Source of the DNA: Actinobacteria bacterium OV320
Lineage (GTDB): Bacteria > Actinomycetota > Actinomycetes > Streptomycetales > Streptomycetaceae
DNA length: 64,000 bases
Reading direction: 5' to 3'
NCBI GenBank assembly: GCA_001298545.1
Contig: LJCX01000035.1
Location: forward strand, 1-64,000
Positions 8,960 through 16,457 of this stretch are shown here, piece after piece (position 1 is the first letter of the stretch; every line of letters starts with the position of its first letter). A program made the position numbers and the translations under genes. The notes below the pieces were generated by a model. That model ran no database searches. It had not been told where the DNA came from and saw only the letters and a list, made by a program, of their open reading frames with translations.

Positions 8960-9017
8960 CGGCCAGGTGCCTCCCGATCCGGTGAATAAATGCTGTCCGA
9001 TCTCGCGAGCAGAGCCA
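8960..9017. repeat. Right terminal inverted repeat of the DUF1963-carrying element
   Basis: Read inward from 9017 it starts TGGCTCTGCTCGCGAG and contains TTCACCGGATCGGGAGG. It aligns in register with the left repeat assembled from 3016-3036 plus 7758-7795, which reads TGGCATTGTTCACGAG and TTCACGGGTTCGGGAGG. Confidence 0.7.
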
Positions 9018-9444
9018 CGAACGAGTACGGCCAGCCGGGAATGAACTGGTCACTGGACCGTCCCGAGCGTCCGTAGACGTGGCAGAACAGACGGTCCGGG
9101 CTGGCCGGCGCGTCCGGCCGCAGCCACGCCGAGACATCGACCGCCAGGACCAGGCGTCCGTCCGCGGCCTTGGGCTGCGGCAGCACGGCCAGCGCCTTGC
9201 GCAGCCTGTCCGCGTCGATGCGGCCCTGGTTGAGCGCGTCGTACAACGCGCCGTGCCCACGCTGGTGTTCAGCCAGCAGCGTCAGATCGACCGGCGAGGT
9301 CACCGGCCCGTTCTCGCAGAGCATCGCGTCCGTGACTTCGAACAACGTGTCACTGCGCCGGGTCAGGCATCCGTAGAAGTCCTCCCGAAAGTGGGACGTG
9401 AAGTCGGATGCCTCGTGCCGGGCATCGTGGTGCAGCAGACTCAC
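9018..9444 (-). pseudogene. DDE transposase, N-terminal third (severed from 2002-3015)
   Basis: Encodes about 142 residues: a helical N-terminus (FYGCLTRRSDTLFEVTDAML), RGHGALYDALNQGRID and the first catalytic aspartate region GRLVLAVDVSAWLRPDAP, then RLFCHVYGRSG and IPGWPYSF. The match stops precisely at the CGAACGA duplication (9018-9024), where the DUF1963-carrying element is inserted. The remainder of the gene is at 2002-3015. The start at 9444 is approximate. An odd palindrome GTTCTGTGACAGAAC (9469-9483) just upstream may belong to the original IS end. Confidence 0.8.
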
Positions 9445-9579
9445 CCCTGCGGCCTTCGTATGAGTGCGGTTCTGTGACAGAACACCTGCTCATGCGGGGG
9501 CCGTCCGCCTGTCCGGCGAATGCCCAGGTGAGCGGCCCAGTTCGAGGAGCATTTCGACTCATCGGTAGCCTGCATCACC

Positions 9580-10017
9580 ATGATGCGCGCTTGGACCTTG
9601 CCGATGCTGCTTGTACTCAGCGGCTCAGTCGTCGCGGCTGGGCAGATCTTCAAGGAGAGCCCCGGCACAGCCGCAGCACTCCTGCTGGCGTTCCTGGCGC
9701 TCGCCGGCGTGAACTCACCCCTGATCTTCCCGAGGTCGATCGGTGGGCAAGAGGCACAACGCCGCAGCGCGGTCGACGGCCGACCGGTCGTCTTCTGGCG
9801 GCCGGGCTGCAAGTACTGCATACGACTGCGTATCCGGCTCGGCCGCAACGCCCGCCAGTTGCACTGGGTCAACATCTGGCGCGACCCGACAGGAGCCGCA
9901 GCGGTGAGAGCAGCCAACGACGGCAACGAGACCGTGCCGACCGTCGTCGTGGCGGGCCAGCCACACACCAACCCCGATCCCGCATGGGTGCGCGAACAGC
10001 TCTCCCCTTCCGCGTGA
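9580..10017 (+). CDS. Membrane-anchored glutaredoxin/mycoredoxin-like protein
   Basis: 145 residues. Two hydrophobic stretches at the N-terminus (MLLVLSGSVVAAG and TAAALLLAFLALAGV) would anchor it in the membrane. From about residue 67 a thioredoxin-fold domain begins, VVFWRPGCKYCIRLRIRL, with a CxxC redox motif (C-K-Y-C), then a cis-proline site VPTVVVAG and an acidic WVNIWRDP. This is the pattern of actinobacterial mycoredoxin-type glutaredoxins, which reduce mixed disulfides with mycothiol or bacillithiol-like thiols; the actual partner is inferred. Start ATG 9580 or 9583. It stands alone after the mobile-element nest. Confidence 0.8.
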   Translation: MMRAWTLPMLLVLSGSVVAAGQIFKESPGTAAALLLAFLALAGVNSPLIFPRSIGGQEAQRRSAVDGRPVVFWRPGCKYCIRLRIRLGRNARQLHWVNIWRDPTGAAAVRAANDGNETVPTVVVAGQPHTNPDPAWVREQLSPSA

Positions 10018-10107
10018 TCGGAAACCACGGCCTATGGAGAGGCACCCGCAGACACAAGCGCACAGAGGTTAAGAGACAAGCTCAGTGGCGGCTGCAAGGC
10101 TGAACGG

Positions 10108-10356
10108 ATGGACCGTGATGACGAGCAGCTGCTGCGCCGCCGGGTCTACGGCGCCGACTACGACCACCCGGGCCCGCGGCCAGACCGGCTCTACGCCGAG
10201 CTGGTCGGCGGGCCGCTGGACGGCCTGCTGCTCGACATCACCGGCTGGACGCAGACGGAAGTCGACACCGGCGAGTCCCTCCAGACCGAGCTGGGACAGT
10301 TCGGCCCCGATGGACGGGCACCAGATCCGCTCTCAGGAACTCATCCGCGAAGCTGA
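10108..10356 (+). CDS. Small hypothetical protein
   Basis: 82 residues, strongly acidic, with the block RLYAELVGGPLDGLLLDITGW that recurs in small Streptomyces proteins of unknown function. No signal peptide or membrane segment. The C-terminal residues after FGPDGRA differ from what I remember of relatives, so a late frameshift is possible. A second small frame overlaps its end. Confidence 0.55.
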   Translation: MDRDDEQLLRRRVYGADYDHPGPRPDRLYAELVGGPLDGLLLDITGWTQTEVDTGESLQTELGQFGPDGRAPDPLSGTHPRS

Positions 10357-10468
10357 CGCGTACCGACTCGCCCGACAAGCCAGGAGGGTCAAGCTGGCTC
10401 CCCAGACCAGGGCAACCAGAACATTGCGACCTGCCCCCCGGCGCCTGCTGTCTTGGCTCCGCGGCTGA
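10310..10468 (+). CDS. Small basic hypothetical protein
   Basis: 52 residues (MDGHQIRSQELIREADAYRL...), helical and then arginine-rich, ending RRLLSWLRG. Short basic proteins of this shape are common in Streptomyces. It overlaps the end of the preceding frame by 47 nt and has only a weak ribosome site, so it could also be the frameshifted tail of that gene or spurious. Confidence 0.4.
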   Translation: MDGHQIRSQELIREADAYRLARQARRVKLAPQTRATRTLRPAPRRLLSWLRG

Positions 10469-10596
10469 ACATCACGCTGTCTGTGGTTGAGCGGGACGCC
10501 ACCCACCACCTGCCCCACTCAATCTCAGCAGCGCAGGTCATCTCTCTGGCCTGTTGCATCTCTACCATGTCCACCTCCCTGGTGACCTGCACGTCT

Positions 10597-10812
10597 TCAC
10601 CAGCAGGTGACAGCTGCAGCAACAGAACAAAGTTGAGAAAGAAACGGTGTCATGTCGGTGCCGCGGCGGGAGTGCAGCAGGACGCGGCCGGCGGTGTAGC
10701 GGGCGAGCTGGGCGCGGTAGCCGTCACACTTCGGTTCCGCGGCCCAGCCGGGCGGCAGGGCGGCGTCGGCGGTCGGGGCGGCCAGTATGGGCTGGGGCAG
10801 GTGCCACGTCAC
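10597..10812 (-). pseudogene. ATP-dependent DNA ligase, N-terminal remnant
   Basis: Starts at GTG 10812 behind GGAAGAG and reads VTWHLPQPILAAPTADAAL, then AAEPKCDGYRAQLARY with the adenylation lysine motif (K-x-D-G), and HSRRGTDMTPF. This is the beginning of the nucleotidyltransferase domain of Streptomyces ATP-dependent ligases. Homology ends near 10640 and the frame stops at 10597, leaving about 70 residues of a protein that is normally 300 or more. The usual tryptophan in EPKWDG is cysteine here. Confidence 0.7.
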
Positions 10813-11209
10813 CGGAGATCTCTTCCACCAGAGGCTGCGGCGTTCGGGTGTACTCCGGGACGGTCCGGCAAATGCCGTGGCTGGCGGCACCCGACGGCAC
10901 CGCAGACGGGCAGGCCGCTTGATTGTGAAGTGCGCCCCCGGCCACCCTCCCGCCGCTGGACAAAGGCGTGGTGATGCCCGCCCGGGTCGGCTCGGTGCCG
11001 GGGAGACCTTGCGCCTGCGGCCCGGGCGCGATGTCGACGAGACCACGACCTCGATGGCTCACCGCATGCTCATAAGCGCTTTTACGGCCGGGCCCCTCCG
11101 GGCATCGGGAAGCAAGGGCGCGACGCCATGGGATTTGCCTGGGCAGCCGGAGGCCGGCAGCGACTCCTTGAGTGCATCGCTCACCGGGACAGCTCGCCAA
11201 CGAGATGCG

Positions 11210-11779
11210 TCAGCGCATGCTCGCCGCATCGAGCAGGGTGGTCACCGTGGGAGTGACCAGCCCTGTCGGCATGTCGGCTTTGATTCCTGCGCGGGCGCTG
11301 GCGCCGTCGAAGACCAGGATCAACTGTCGGGCCAGCAGATCCGGGTCGCTCGCGCCTCCCCGTTCGGCCTCGGCACGGAAGAAGCCTGTCAGGTTCTCCT
11401 TGACTTGGCGGGCCACCCGGCTCGCAGGGTGGCCCTGGTCTTTGAGCTCGATCTGCACAACCAGGTACCGGCAGCCCTGGAAGTCGGGCGCACCCGCCTG
11501 TGACGCCAACTGGTCGAAGACGTGCAGGATGCGCCGGCGGGGTGAACGGTTGTCGTCCGCCGGAGGCAGGAGCGTCGTCACGTAGGCGGAGGCGCGTTCC
11601 TCCAGGCTTGCCGCCAGCAGTTCGTCCTTGCTCTCGAAAAGCTGGTACATGGAACGCTTCGACACCCCGGCCGCCTTGCACAGTGCGTCGACGCCGATGC
11701 CGACACCGTCTCGGTAGGTGAGCATGGCCGCTGCCTCCAGCAGCCGCTCTCGGGGACTTGACTTCGCCTCGGTGGTCAT
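11210..11779 (-). CDS. TetR-family repressor, likely regulator of the adjacent efflux/hydrolase regulon
   Basis: 189 residues. The N-terminal helix-turn-helix is clear: RERLLEAAAMLTYRDG, then ALCKAAGVSKRSMYQLFESK. The C-terminal ligand-binding domain is all helical, with FQGCRYLVVQIELKD typical of TetR proteins that control MFS pumps. A perfect palindrome GGAAACCGATCGGTTTAC lies 31 bp upstream of its start (11810-11827). The same site occurs twice before the MFS gene and twice before the SDR/hydrolase genes, so this protein is the obvious candidate to bind all five and to autoregulate. The inducer is unknown. Confidence 0.85.
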   Translation of the reverse strand: MTTEAKSSPRERLLEAAAMLTYRDGVGIGVDALCKAAGVSKRSMYQLFESKDELLAASLEERASAYVTTLLPPADDNRSPRRRILHVFDQLASQAGAPDFQGCRYLVVQIELKDQGHPASRVARQVKENLTGFFRAEAERGGASDPDLLARQLILVFDGASARAGIKADMPTGLVTPTVTTLLDAASMR

Positions 11780-11809
11780 ATTGCGAGGTTAACTCGAATC
11801 CGGCCAACT

Positions 11810-11827
11810 GGAAACCGATCGGTTTAC
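11810..11827. promoter_or_regulatory. Putative TetR operator (copy 1)
   Basis: GGAAACCGATCGGTTTAC, centred on GATC, in the leader of the TetR gene. It nearly matches the copies at 13674, 13698, 14476 and 14500. Confidence 0.7.
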
Positions 11828-12134
11828 GGTGCTTGCCGGGGGGATCTCCGGCGCCGCCCATGCTCGTGGTCCATCCCCGTGAGGCCGACCGTGACCGCGA
11901 TGACCGGCGCGCCCGCGAGCTTCGGAAATTCAGACCACACTTCGTGTGCGCCCGGTATCAGCGGTGATCAGTTTACTGAGGACGGATCGCGCCCGTAGAA
12001 GTACGCACGATCCGGGAGAAGCCCTGCCTACCTTCGCTGACTTGTGCCTCGGGAACACCGGTCAACGCAGGTGACAGAGCGTTTCTCACTGTCTGCTCGT
12101 TGTGATCCACTGTGTTTCCGCGGTGGATTCAGAC

Positions 12135-13634
12135 TCAGTGGGCGATCACCGGCTCGCCCTCTGACGGCGCCAGAGCCGCGTTCGGTATCAGGAACGCTGC
12201 GAGCGCAGCACCGACCACGAAGAATCCGGCACCCCACGCCAAGGTGGCGGTGTAGCCCTCGACTCCGGCCTGCGCCACCGTCAGGGCGCCAGGCTTGTGT
12301 GAGGACAGGTAGCCGGTCGCGGCCGATGAGGCAACGGTGGTCAGCAGTGCCGTGCTGATCGAGCCACCCACCTGCTGGCCGGTGTTGATCAGCGCCGAGG
12401 CGACGCCCGAATCCTCGTGATGTATGCCAGCGGTCGCGCCCTGGAACGCGGTGGTCATCACTCCGCCGAGGCCGAGCCCCAGCAGGATCATGCCGGGCAT
12501 GATGTGTGCGACGTAGGTGCTGTCCAGCCTGAGCTGAGTCAGCAGGGCCATACCGGATGCGGCGACCAGGAAGCCGGCGCTGATCACGATCTTCGGGCCG
12601 ACCCTGGGCAGCAGCAGCGAAGGAGCCGTGGTCGCCGCAGTGACGATTCCCCCGACCATCGGCAGGAACGCCAGACCGGCCTTGATCGGCGAGTAACCGA
12701 TGCTGGCCTCAAGGTAGTAGGTCAGGAACAGGAAGATCGAGAACATTCCCATGCCTATGACGAACACGGCCAGGAACGAACCACCGCGGGTCCGGTCCAG
12801 CACGAGTCGCAGCGGCAGCAGGGGATGCGCGACCCTGTTCTCCAGCCACACGAACACCGCGAGCAGCACCGCGCCCGCGATCATGGAGCCGAGGGTGACC
12901 GGGTCGGTCCAACTGGTGGATTCGACATGCGCGAACCCGTAGACGATGGCGAACAGCGCAGCACTCACCACGATCGTGCCCGGAATATCGAGTTTGGGCC
13001 GCTCGGTGACCGCCTGCCCGGCCAACAGCAGCACCGCACCGACCAGAGCGAAGGCCGCGAAGACGACGTTCACGTACATCACCCAGCGCCACGACATCCA
13101 TTCCGTGAGCATGCCGCCGAGCAGCAGCCCGACCGCGCCGCCCGCACCGGACAAGGCACTGAAGATGCCGAACGCCTTCGCCCTCTCGGCCGGTTCGGTG
13201 AACGTCACACTGACCAGTGAGAGTGCCGCGGGCGCGAGCAGTGCGGCGAAGAGACCTTGGGCCACGCGTGCCGCGACGAGAATGTCGAAACTGCCCGCCG
13301 CGCCGCCGACGACGGATGCGCCCGCGAAACCGATCAGGCCGAGCAGGAAGGTGGTGCGTCGGCCGAACAGGTCACCGAGCCGGCCGCCGAGCAGCAGCAG
13401 GCTGCCGAACGCCAGGGCGTAGCCCGTGATGACCCACTGCCGGCTGCCGTCGCTGAAGCCGAGGTCATGTTGCGCCGCGGGCAGCGCGATGTTCACGACG
13501 GTCGCATCGAGCGTGACCATGAGCTGCGCCGTGCCCAGCACGACAAGCACCCACCAGCGCGCGGCATGTGAGCCGCGACGGCCCGAGTCTGTTTTCCCGG
13601 AGGCGGACGCCTCACGGTCGAAGGTGACAGTCAT
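12135..13634 (-). CDS. MFS drug-efflux transporter, DHA2 (14-TM) type
   Basis: 499 residues with about 14 membrane segments. The N-terminal half carries the family motifs DATVVNIALPAAQHDLGFS after TM1, GGRLGDLFGRRTTF (motif A) and ARVAQGLFAALLAPAALSLV (motif C region). The order and length fit the EmrB/QacA group, which exports cationic drugs and antibiotics by proton antiport. The substrate cannot be read from the sequence. The ATG at 13634 follows AAGGGAAAAG. Two copies of the GGAAAC..GATC operator lie 40-80 bp upstream, indicating repression by the neighbouring TetR protein. Confidence 0.92.
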   Translation of the reverse strand: MTVTFDREASASGKTDSGRRGSHAARWWVLVVLGTAQLMVTLDATVVNIALPAAQHDLGFSDGSRQWVITGYALAFGSLLLLGGRLGDLFGRRTTFLLGLIGFAGASVVGGAAGSFDILVAARVAQGLFAALLAPAALSLVSVTFTEPAERAKAFGIFSALSGAGGAVGLLLGGMLTEWMSWRWVMYVNVVFAAFALVGAVLLLAGQAVTERPKLDIPGTIVVSAALFAIVYGFAHVESTSWTDPVTLGSMIAGAVLLAVFVWLENRVAHPLLPLRLVLDRTRGGSFLAVFVIGMGMFSIFLFLTYYLEASIGYSPIKAGLAFLPMVGGIVTAATTAPSLLLPRVGPKIVISAGFLVAASGMALLTQLRLDSTYVAHIMPGMILLGLGLGGVMTTAFQGATAGIHHEDSGVASALINTGQQVGGSISTALLTTVASSAATGYLSSHKPGALTVAQAGVEGYTATLAWGAGFFVVGAALAAFLIPNAALAPSEGEPVIAH

Positions 13635-13673
13635 CTTTTCCCTTTATCGCTGGTCATAGGCCGAACGCCGACC

Positions 13674-13691
13674 GGAAACCGATCTGTTTCC
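13674..13691. promoter_or_regulatory. Putative TetR operator (copy 2)
   Basis: GGAAACCGATCTGTTTCC, a near-perfect palindrome centred on GATC, upstream of the MFS gene. Confidence 0.75.
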
Positions 13692-13697
13692 CGCTTA

Positions 13698-13716
13698 GGA
13701 AAACAGATCGGTTTCC
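13698..13716. promoter_or_regulatory. Putative TetR operator (copy 3)
   Basis: GGAAAACAGATCGGTTTCC, a second, less symmetric site separated from copy 2 by only 6 bp. Tandem sites suggest two dimers over the MFS promoter. Confidence 0.7.
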
Positions 13717-13719
13717 AAG

Positions 13720-14470
13720 GCGCAAGTGAACGGGTTGGCCTCTGGTCTGCGAGTGGCCCGACAACGCCGACGCCCGCGTCGGCCGCCGGTGCAGTCTCAA
13801 CTCGCGACCTGGTGCTCGACGTCGCCGCGCAACCGGTCTGCTGACAGGGCGTCCATATCGGCGTCGACACGCCGTGCCGCGCTGCCGGGGTGTCAAAGCG
13901 CTCGGCGCACCAGCTGCTCGGCGCCGGCAGCGGACCATCGCCCCCTCGCCCCGGCCGCAGTCCAGGTCGCCCCGGGAAAACCGACCGCACCACATCAGCG
14001 ATCTCGCGGGCCCCTGAGGGCGTTCGAGAGCTTCCAACCGTTCGAAGGCATGCAGTCAACGGCCGCCGGACCCAAGCGGGTGCTCAGGTTCTCTGCGGCC
14101 GGTGCCACGATCAGCGACCTGAAAATGGCCGTACCCGTCGGCCCGCAGGTCCAGCACATCGACGGCGCCCGGCTCGACGGCCACGCTGCGAGGCGACCGC
14201 ATCACCATGGACGTCGAGAGCCTGACGGGCACCCTCTCCGGTGCCGAGGGGATTTCTCCTGCTTCCCGTCCTCCGCCTCCATCGCGCCCCCGGCGCCGTT
14301 CCGGAGTGGCTCTTCGGCACGGACTCGGCCTCAACTCCCACTCGGCCTGGACGGCGCCGGCATCGACCATGCCGGACAGGCGGGTGGGCGGCTCGCCGTC
14401 CCAGGGATCCACGGATACGGAACGGCACCCTGGAGCGGGCCCTGCGCGACTGGTTCCCTCGATGGACTTG
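13720..14470. other. Stretch without a supportable gene
   Basis: All six frames contain open stretches, as expected at this GC content, but none shows a recognisable domain, consistent codon bias or a ribosome site. It probably holds decayed coding DNA between the MFS promoter and the SDR/hydrolase promoter. Confidence 0.5.
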
Positions 14471-14475
14471 CACCC

Positions 14476-14493
14476 GGAAACCGATCGGTTTAC
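14476..14493. promoter_or_regulatory. Putative TetR operator (copy 4)
   Basis: GGAAACCGATCGGTTTAC, identical to the site before the TetR gene, upstream of the SDR/hydrolase unit. Confidence 0.75.
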
Positions 14494-14499
14494 CGTGAT

Positions 14500-14517
14500 G
14501 GAAACCGATCGGTTTCC
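14500..14517. promoter_or_regulatory. Putative TetR operator (copy 5)
   Basis: GGAAACCGATCGGTTTCC, a perfect 18-bp palindrome ending 19 bp before the SDR start codon. It would block the promoter or initial transcription when bound. Confidence 0.8.
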
Positions 14518-14536
14518 GATTCTTGCAGAGGCAGCC

Positions 14537-15080
14537 ATGACCGCTTTGAAGGGCGCCGGCGTCTTCGTCACCTGTGGCAGCCGGGGCATCGGCAAGGCGC
14601 TGGTGGAAGAGCTCTACGCACGCGTTGCCGGCAAGGTCCACGCCGCGGCCCGCGACCCGCGCAGCGTGACGCACCCCGACGCGGTCCCGGTGGCGCTGGA
14701 GGTCACCGACCCGGCCTCCGTGGCGGCGGCCGCCGCACAGGCGGAAGACGTCAGGCCACATCCTCAACGTGCACTCCGTGCTTTCCTGGCCGGCCCTCGG
14801 CAACTCCTACAGCGCCTCCAAGGCAGCTCTGCGGTCGCAGACAACTCCCTGCATCTGGAGCTTCAGCCGCGCGGCATCGCCGTCACCGGACTGCGCATGG
14901 GATACGTGGACACGGACCTGGCAGCCGGCGTCGACGCGCCCAAGTCCGAACTGCGTGACATCGCCGCCTTCTCCCTCGACGGCATCGAGACGCGCGTACG
15001 ACGTGCTCGGCGACGACATCACACGGCAGGTCAAGGCGGGCCTGGCCGGAGACCTGGCCGGGCAGTACCCCAGCTGGCCA
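14537..15080 (+). pseudogene. Short-chain dehydrogenase/reductase, deleted and frameshifted
   Basis: The ATG at 14537 starts a clear Rossmann fold: GVFVTCGSRGIGKALVEELY (glycine motif), then LEVTDPASVAAAAAQAEDV. The expected NNAG region is missing. After an internal deletion the active-site segment (SYSASKAALRSQT, Y-x3-K) appears in another frame, then LHLELQPRGIAVTGLRMGYVDT in the first frame again, then DDITRQVKAGLAGDLAGQY. With a lost core and at least three frame changes the enzyme cannot be made. It was the first gene of the operator-controlled unit and precedes the intact hydrolase by about 25 bp. Confidence 0.8.
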
Positions 15081-15104
15081 AACAGGACAAGGAGACACAG
15101 AGAG

Positions 15105-15980
15105 ATGCCCAGTCAGGAATCACGTCCCACGATTCACATCGCCGGGACCACCAGTCACATCATCGCCCCGCGCGCGGGACACAGCCGCGAGGGGACGCTG
15201 CGCTACCTCAAGGCGGGCAGCGGGGCGCCCCTGGTCCTGCTGCACACCGTGCGTACCCAGGCCGAGCACTTCCGCCTGCTCCTCCCGTTGATCGCGGACC
15301 AGTACACCGTGTACGCCCTCGATCTGCCGGGGATGGGCTACTCCGAGATCGTGCCCGGGGCGTCGTACGACGAGCCGGCCATGCGCACGGGCGTCGAGCG
15401 GCTTCTCACCGAACTCGACCTCCACGACGTGACGTTGGTCGGGGAGTCCATGGGCGCGGTGCTTGCCCTGACCACCGCGGCCGATCTGCCGGAACGGGTG
15501 CGGCGCGTCGTCGCGGTCAACACGTACGACTTCCGCGGCGGGATCGCCCGCTCCAGCTTCCTCGCCCGCGTGGTGATCAGCGGCGTCCTCGCGCCCGGCG
15601 TGGGCCCGGTGATCGCCGGGGTGGAGCCCAAGTCTGCCCTCAGCAAGATCCTTCAGGGCGGCCTCGGCGACAAGAGCGCGCTGCGCGAGGACTACGTGGA
15701 CGAGCTGCTCCAGGTGGGCGGTCGCCCCGGCTACCCCACCGTCGCCCGGGGCGTGTACCAGGCCCTGCCCAGTCTCATCGCGGCCCGCTCGCGCTACCCC
15801 GAGGTCAAGGCCCCCGTCCACCTCGTCTACGGCGAGAAGGACTGGTCCCGGTCCTCGGACCGGGAGGCCAACAAGCAACTGCTGCCGGCCGCCGGCTTCA
15901 CGCAGGTGCCGAAGGCCGGCCACTTCATCGCCCTGGAACGGCCCGACGTGGTGGCGGACCTGCTGAACGCGGTGGCGTAA
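15105..15980 (+). CDS. Alpha/beta-hydrolase
   Basis: 291 residues from the ATG at 15105, preceded by AAGGAG. It has the alpha/beta-hydrolase fold: oxyanion region PLVLLHTVRTQ, LDLPGMGYSEIV, nucleophile elbow VGESMGAVLALT (G-x-S-x-G), acid in LVYGEKDWSRSSD and catalytic histidine in PKAGHFIALERPDVV. The substrate is unknown; relatives include esterases, haloalkane dehalogenase-like and epoxide hydrolase-like enzymes. It is the downstream gene of the TetR-operator unit and remains intact although the SDR before it is broken. Confidence 0.88.
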   Translation: MPSQESRPTIHIAGTTSHIIAPRAGHSREGTLRYLKAGSGAPLVLLHTVRTQAEHFRLLLPLIADQYTVYALDLPGMGYSEIVPGASYDEPAMRTGVERLLTELDLHDVTLVGESMGAVLALTTAADLPERVRRVVAVNTYDFRGGIARSSFLARVVISGVLAPGVGPVIAGVEPKSALSKILQGGLGDKSALREDYVDELLQVGGRPGYPTVARGVYQALPSLIAARSRYPEVKAPVHLVYGEKDWSRSSDREANKQLLPAAGFTQVPKAGHFIALERPDVVADLLNAVA

Positions 15981-16055
15981 GGGTCCCGAGACGGCCGTGG
16001 TCCCTCCTGATCGGGGGCGTCGCGCGGGTGGAGACCCGATCAACCATGTCGACGG

Positions 16056-16394
16056 TCAGGCGGTTTCTGTGGTCTGACCGTCGGGGACGGTCACGGCCCA
16101 GGCGGCCATGGTGTCGAGGACGGCGCGCAGCCCTTCGCCGAGGGGCGTGAGCCGGTACTCGACCCGCGGAGGGATCTCCCCGTAGGCGGTGCGGCTGACG
16201 ATGCCGTGCCGCTCGAACTGGCGGAGCCGGCTGGTCAGGGTGTGCGGGCTGATGCCGGGAAGGGCGTCGCGCAGCTGTGTGAAGCGGTGGGGTCCGTGTA
16301 GGAGTTCGCGCACGATGAGGGTGGCCCACGGCCCGTCGAGCAGCGTGATGAACCGGGCGACGCCGCACTCGGGAAGGCGGGATTCGGCGGACAT
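16056..16394 (-). CDS. HxlR-family transcriptional regulator
   Basis: 112 residues (MSAESRLPECGVARFITLL); the ATG at 16412 would add six. A single winged-helix domain: the cysteine in the PECGVARF segment, GPWATLIVRELLHGPHRFTQL, PGISPHTLTSRLRQFERHG and VEYRLTPLGEGLRAVLDTM, all standard HxlR blocks. Such proteins often sense redox or aldehyde stress and control a divergent oxidoreductase. Here the divergent gene is an NmrA-type reductase and an inverted repeat lies between them. Confidence 0.88.
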   Translation of the reverse strand: MSAESRLPECGVARFITLLDGPWATLIVRELLHGPHRFTQLRDALPGISPHTLTSRLRQFERHGIVSRTAYGEIPPRVEYRLTPLGEGLRAVLDTMAAWAVTVPDGQTTETA

Positions 16395-16409
16395 TTTTCG
16401 ATGGTAGCC

Positions 16410-16452
16410 CATTAGTGCAGTTGATGTAACCGGTGCAGTGCATGCACTAATG
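16410..16452. promoter_or_regulatory. Inverted repeat in HxlR/NmrA divergent promoter
   Basis: CATTAGTGCA (16410-16419) and TGCACTAATG (16443-16452) are exact inverse copies with 23 bp between them. They occupy the whole space between the two divergent start codons, so they are the likely HxlR operator. Confidence 0.7.
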
Positions 16453-16457
16453 GCGCC

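Larger units (their letters stand above)
3016..9017. mobile_element. Transposase-less element with ~55-bp inverted repeats carrying a DUF1963-like gene
   Basis: The ends are imperfect inverted repeats: TGGCATTGTTCACGAG at the left (3016 onward) and TGGCTCTGCTCGCGAG read inward from 9017. After removal of the ISL3 insertion and one 8-bp duplication, the two ends align without gaps for about 55 bp. The inner shared block is TCGGGAGGCACCTG (left copy near 7776-7790, right copy near 8966-8980). CGAACGA flanks both sides. Without nested DNA the element is about 1281 bp and holds one gene, the DUF1963-like protein. No transposase belongs to it, so it must be moved in trans or be a decayed derivative. 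It is inserted in a DDE transposase gene. Confidence 0.7.

Noticed and set aside
1926..9486. Possible outer ends of the host transposase IS (GTCACAGAA near 1929 and GTTCTGTGACAGAAC near 9469) with TGCTCA as target duplication
   Set aside because: The two candidate ends do not align in register and the duplication is short, so boundaries are not claimed.
14207..16150. 647-codon plus-strand frame over the SDR/hydrolase region
   Set aside because: Only its stretches at 14537-14760 and 14850-15000 are real SDR fragments; over the hydrolase it is out of frame.
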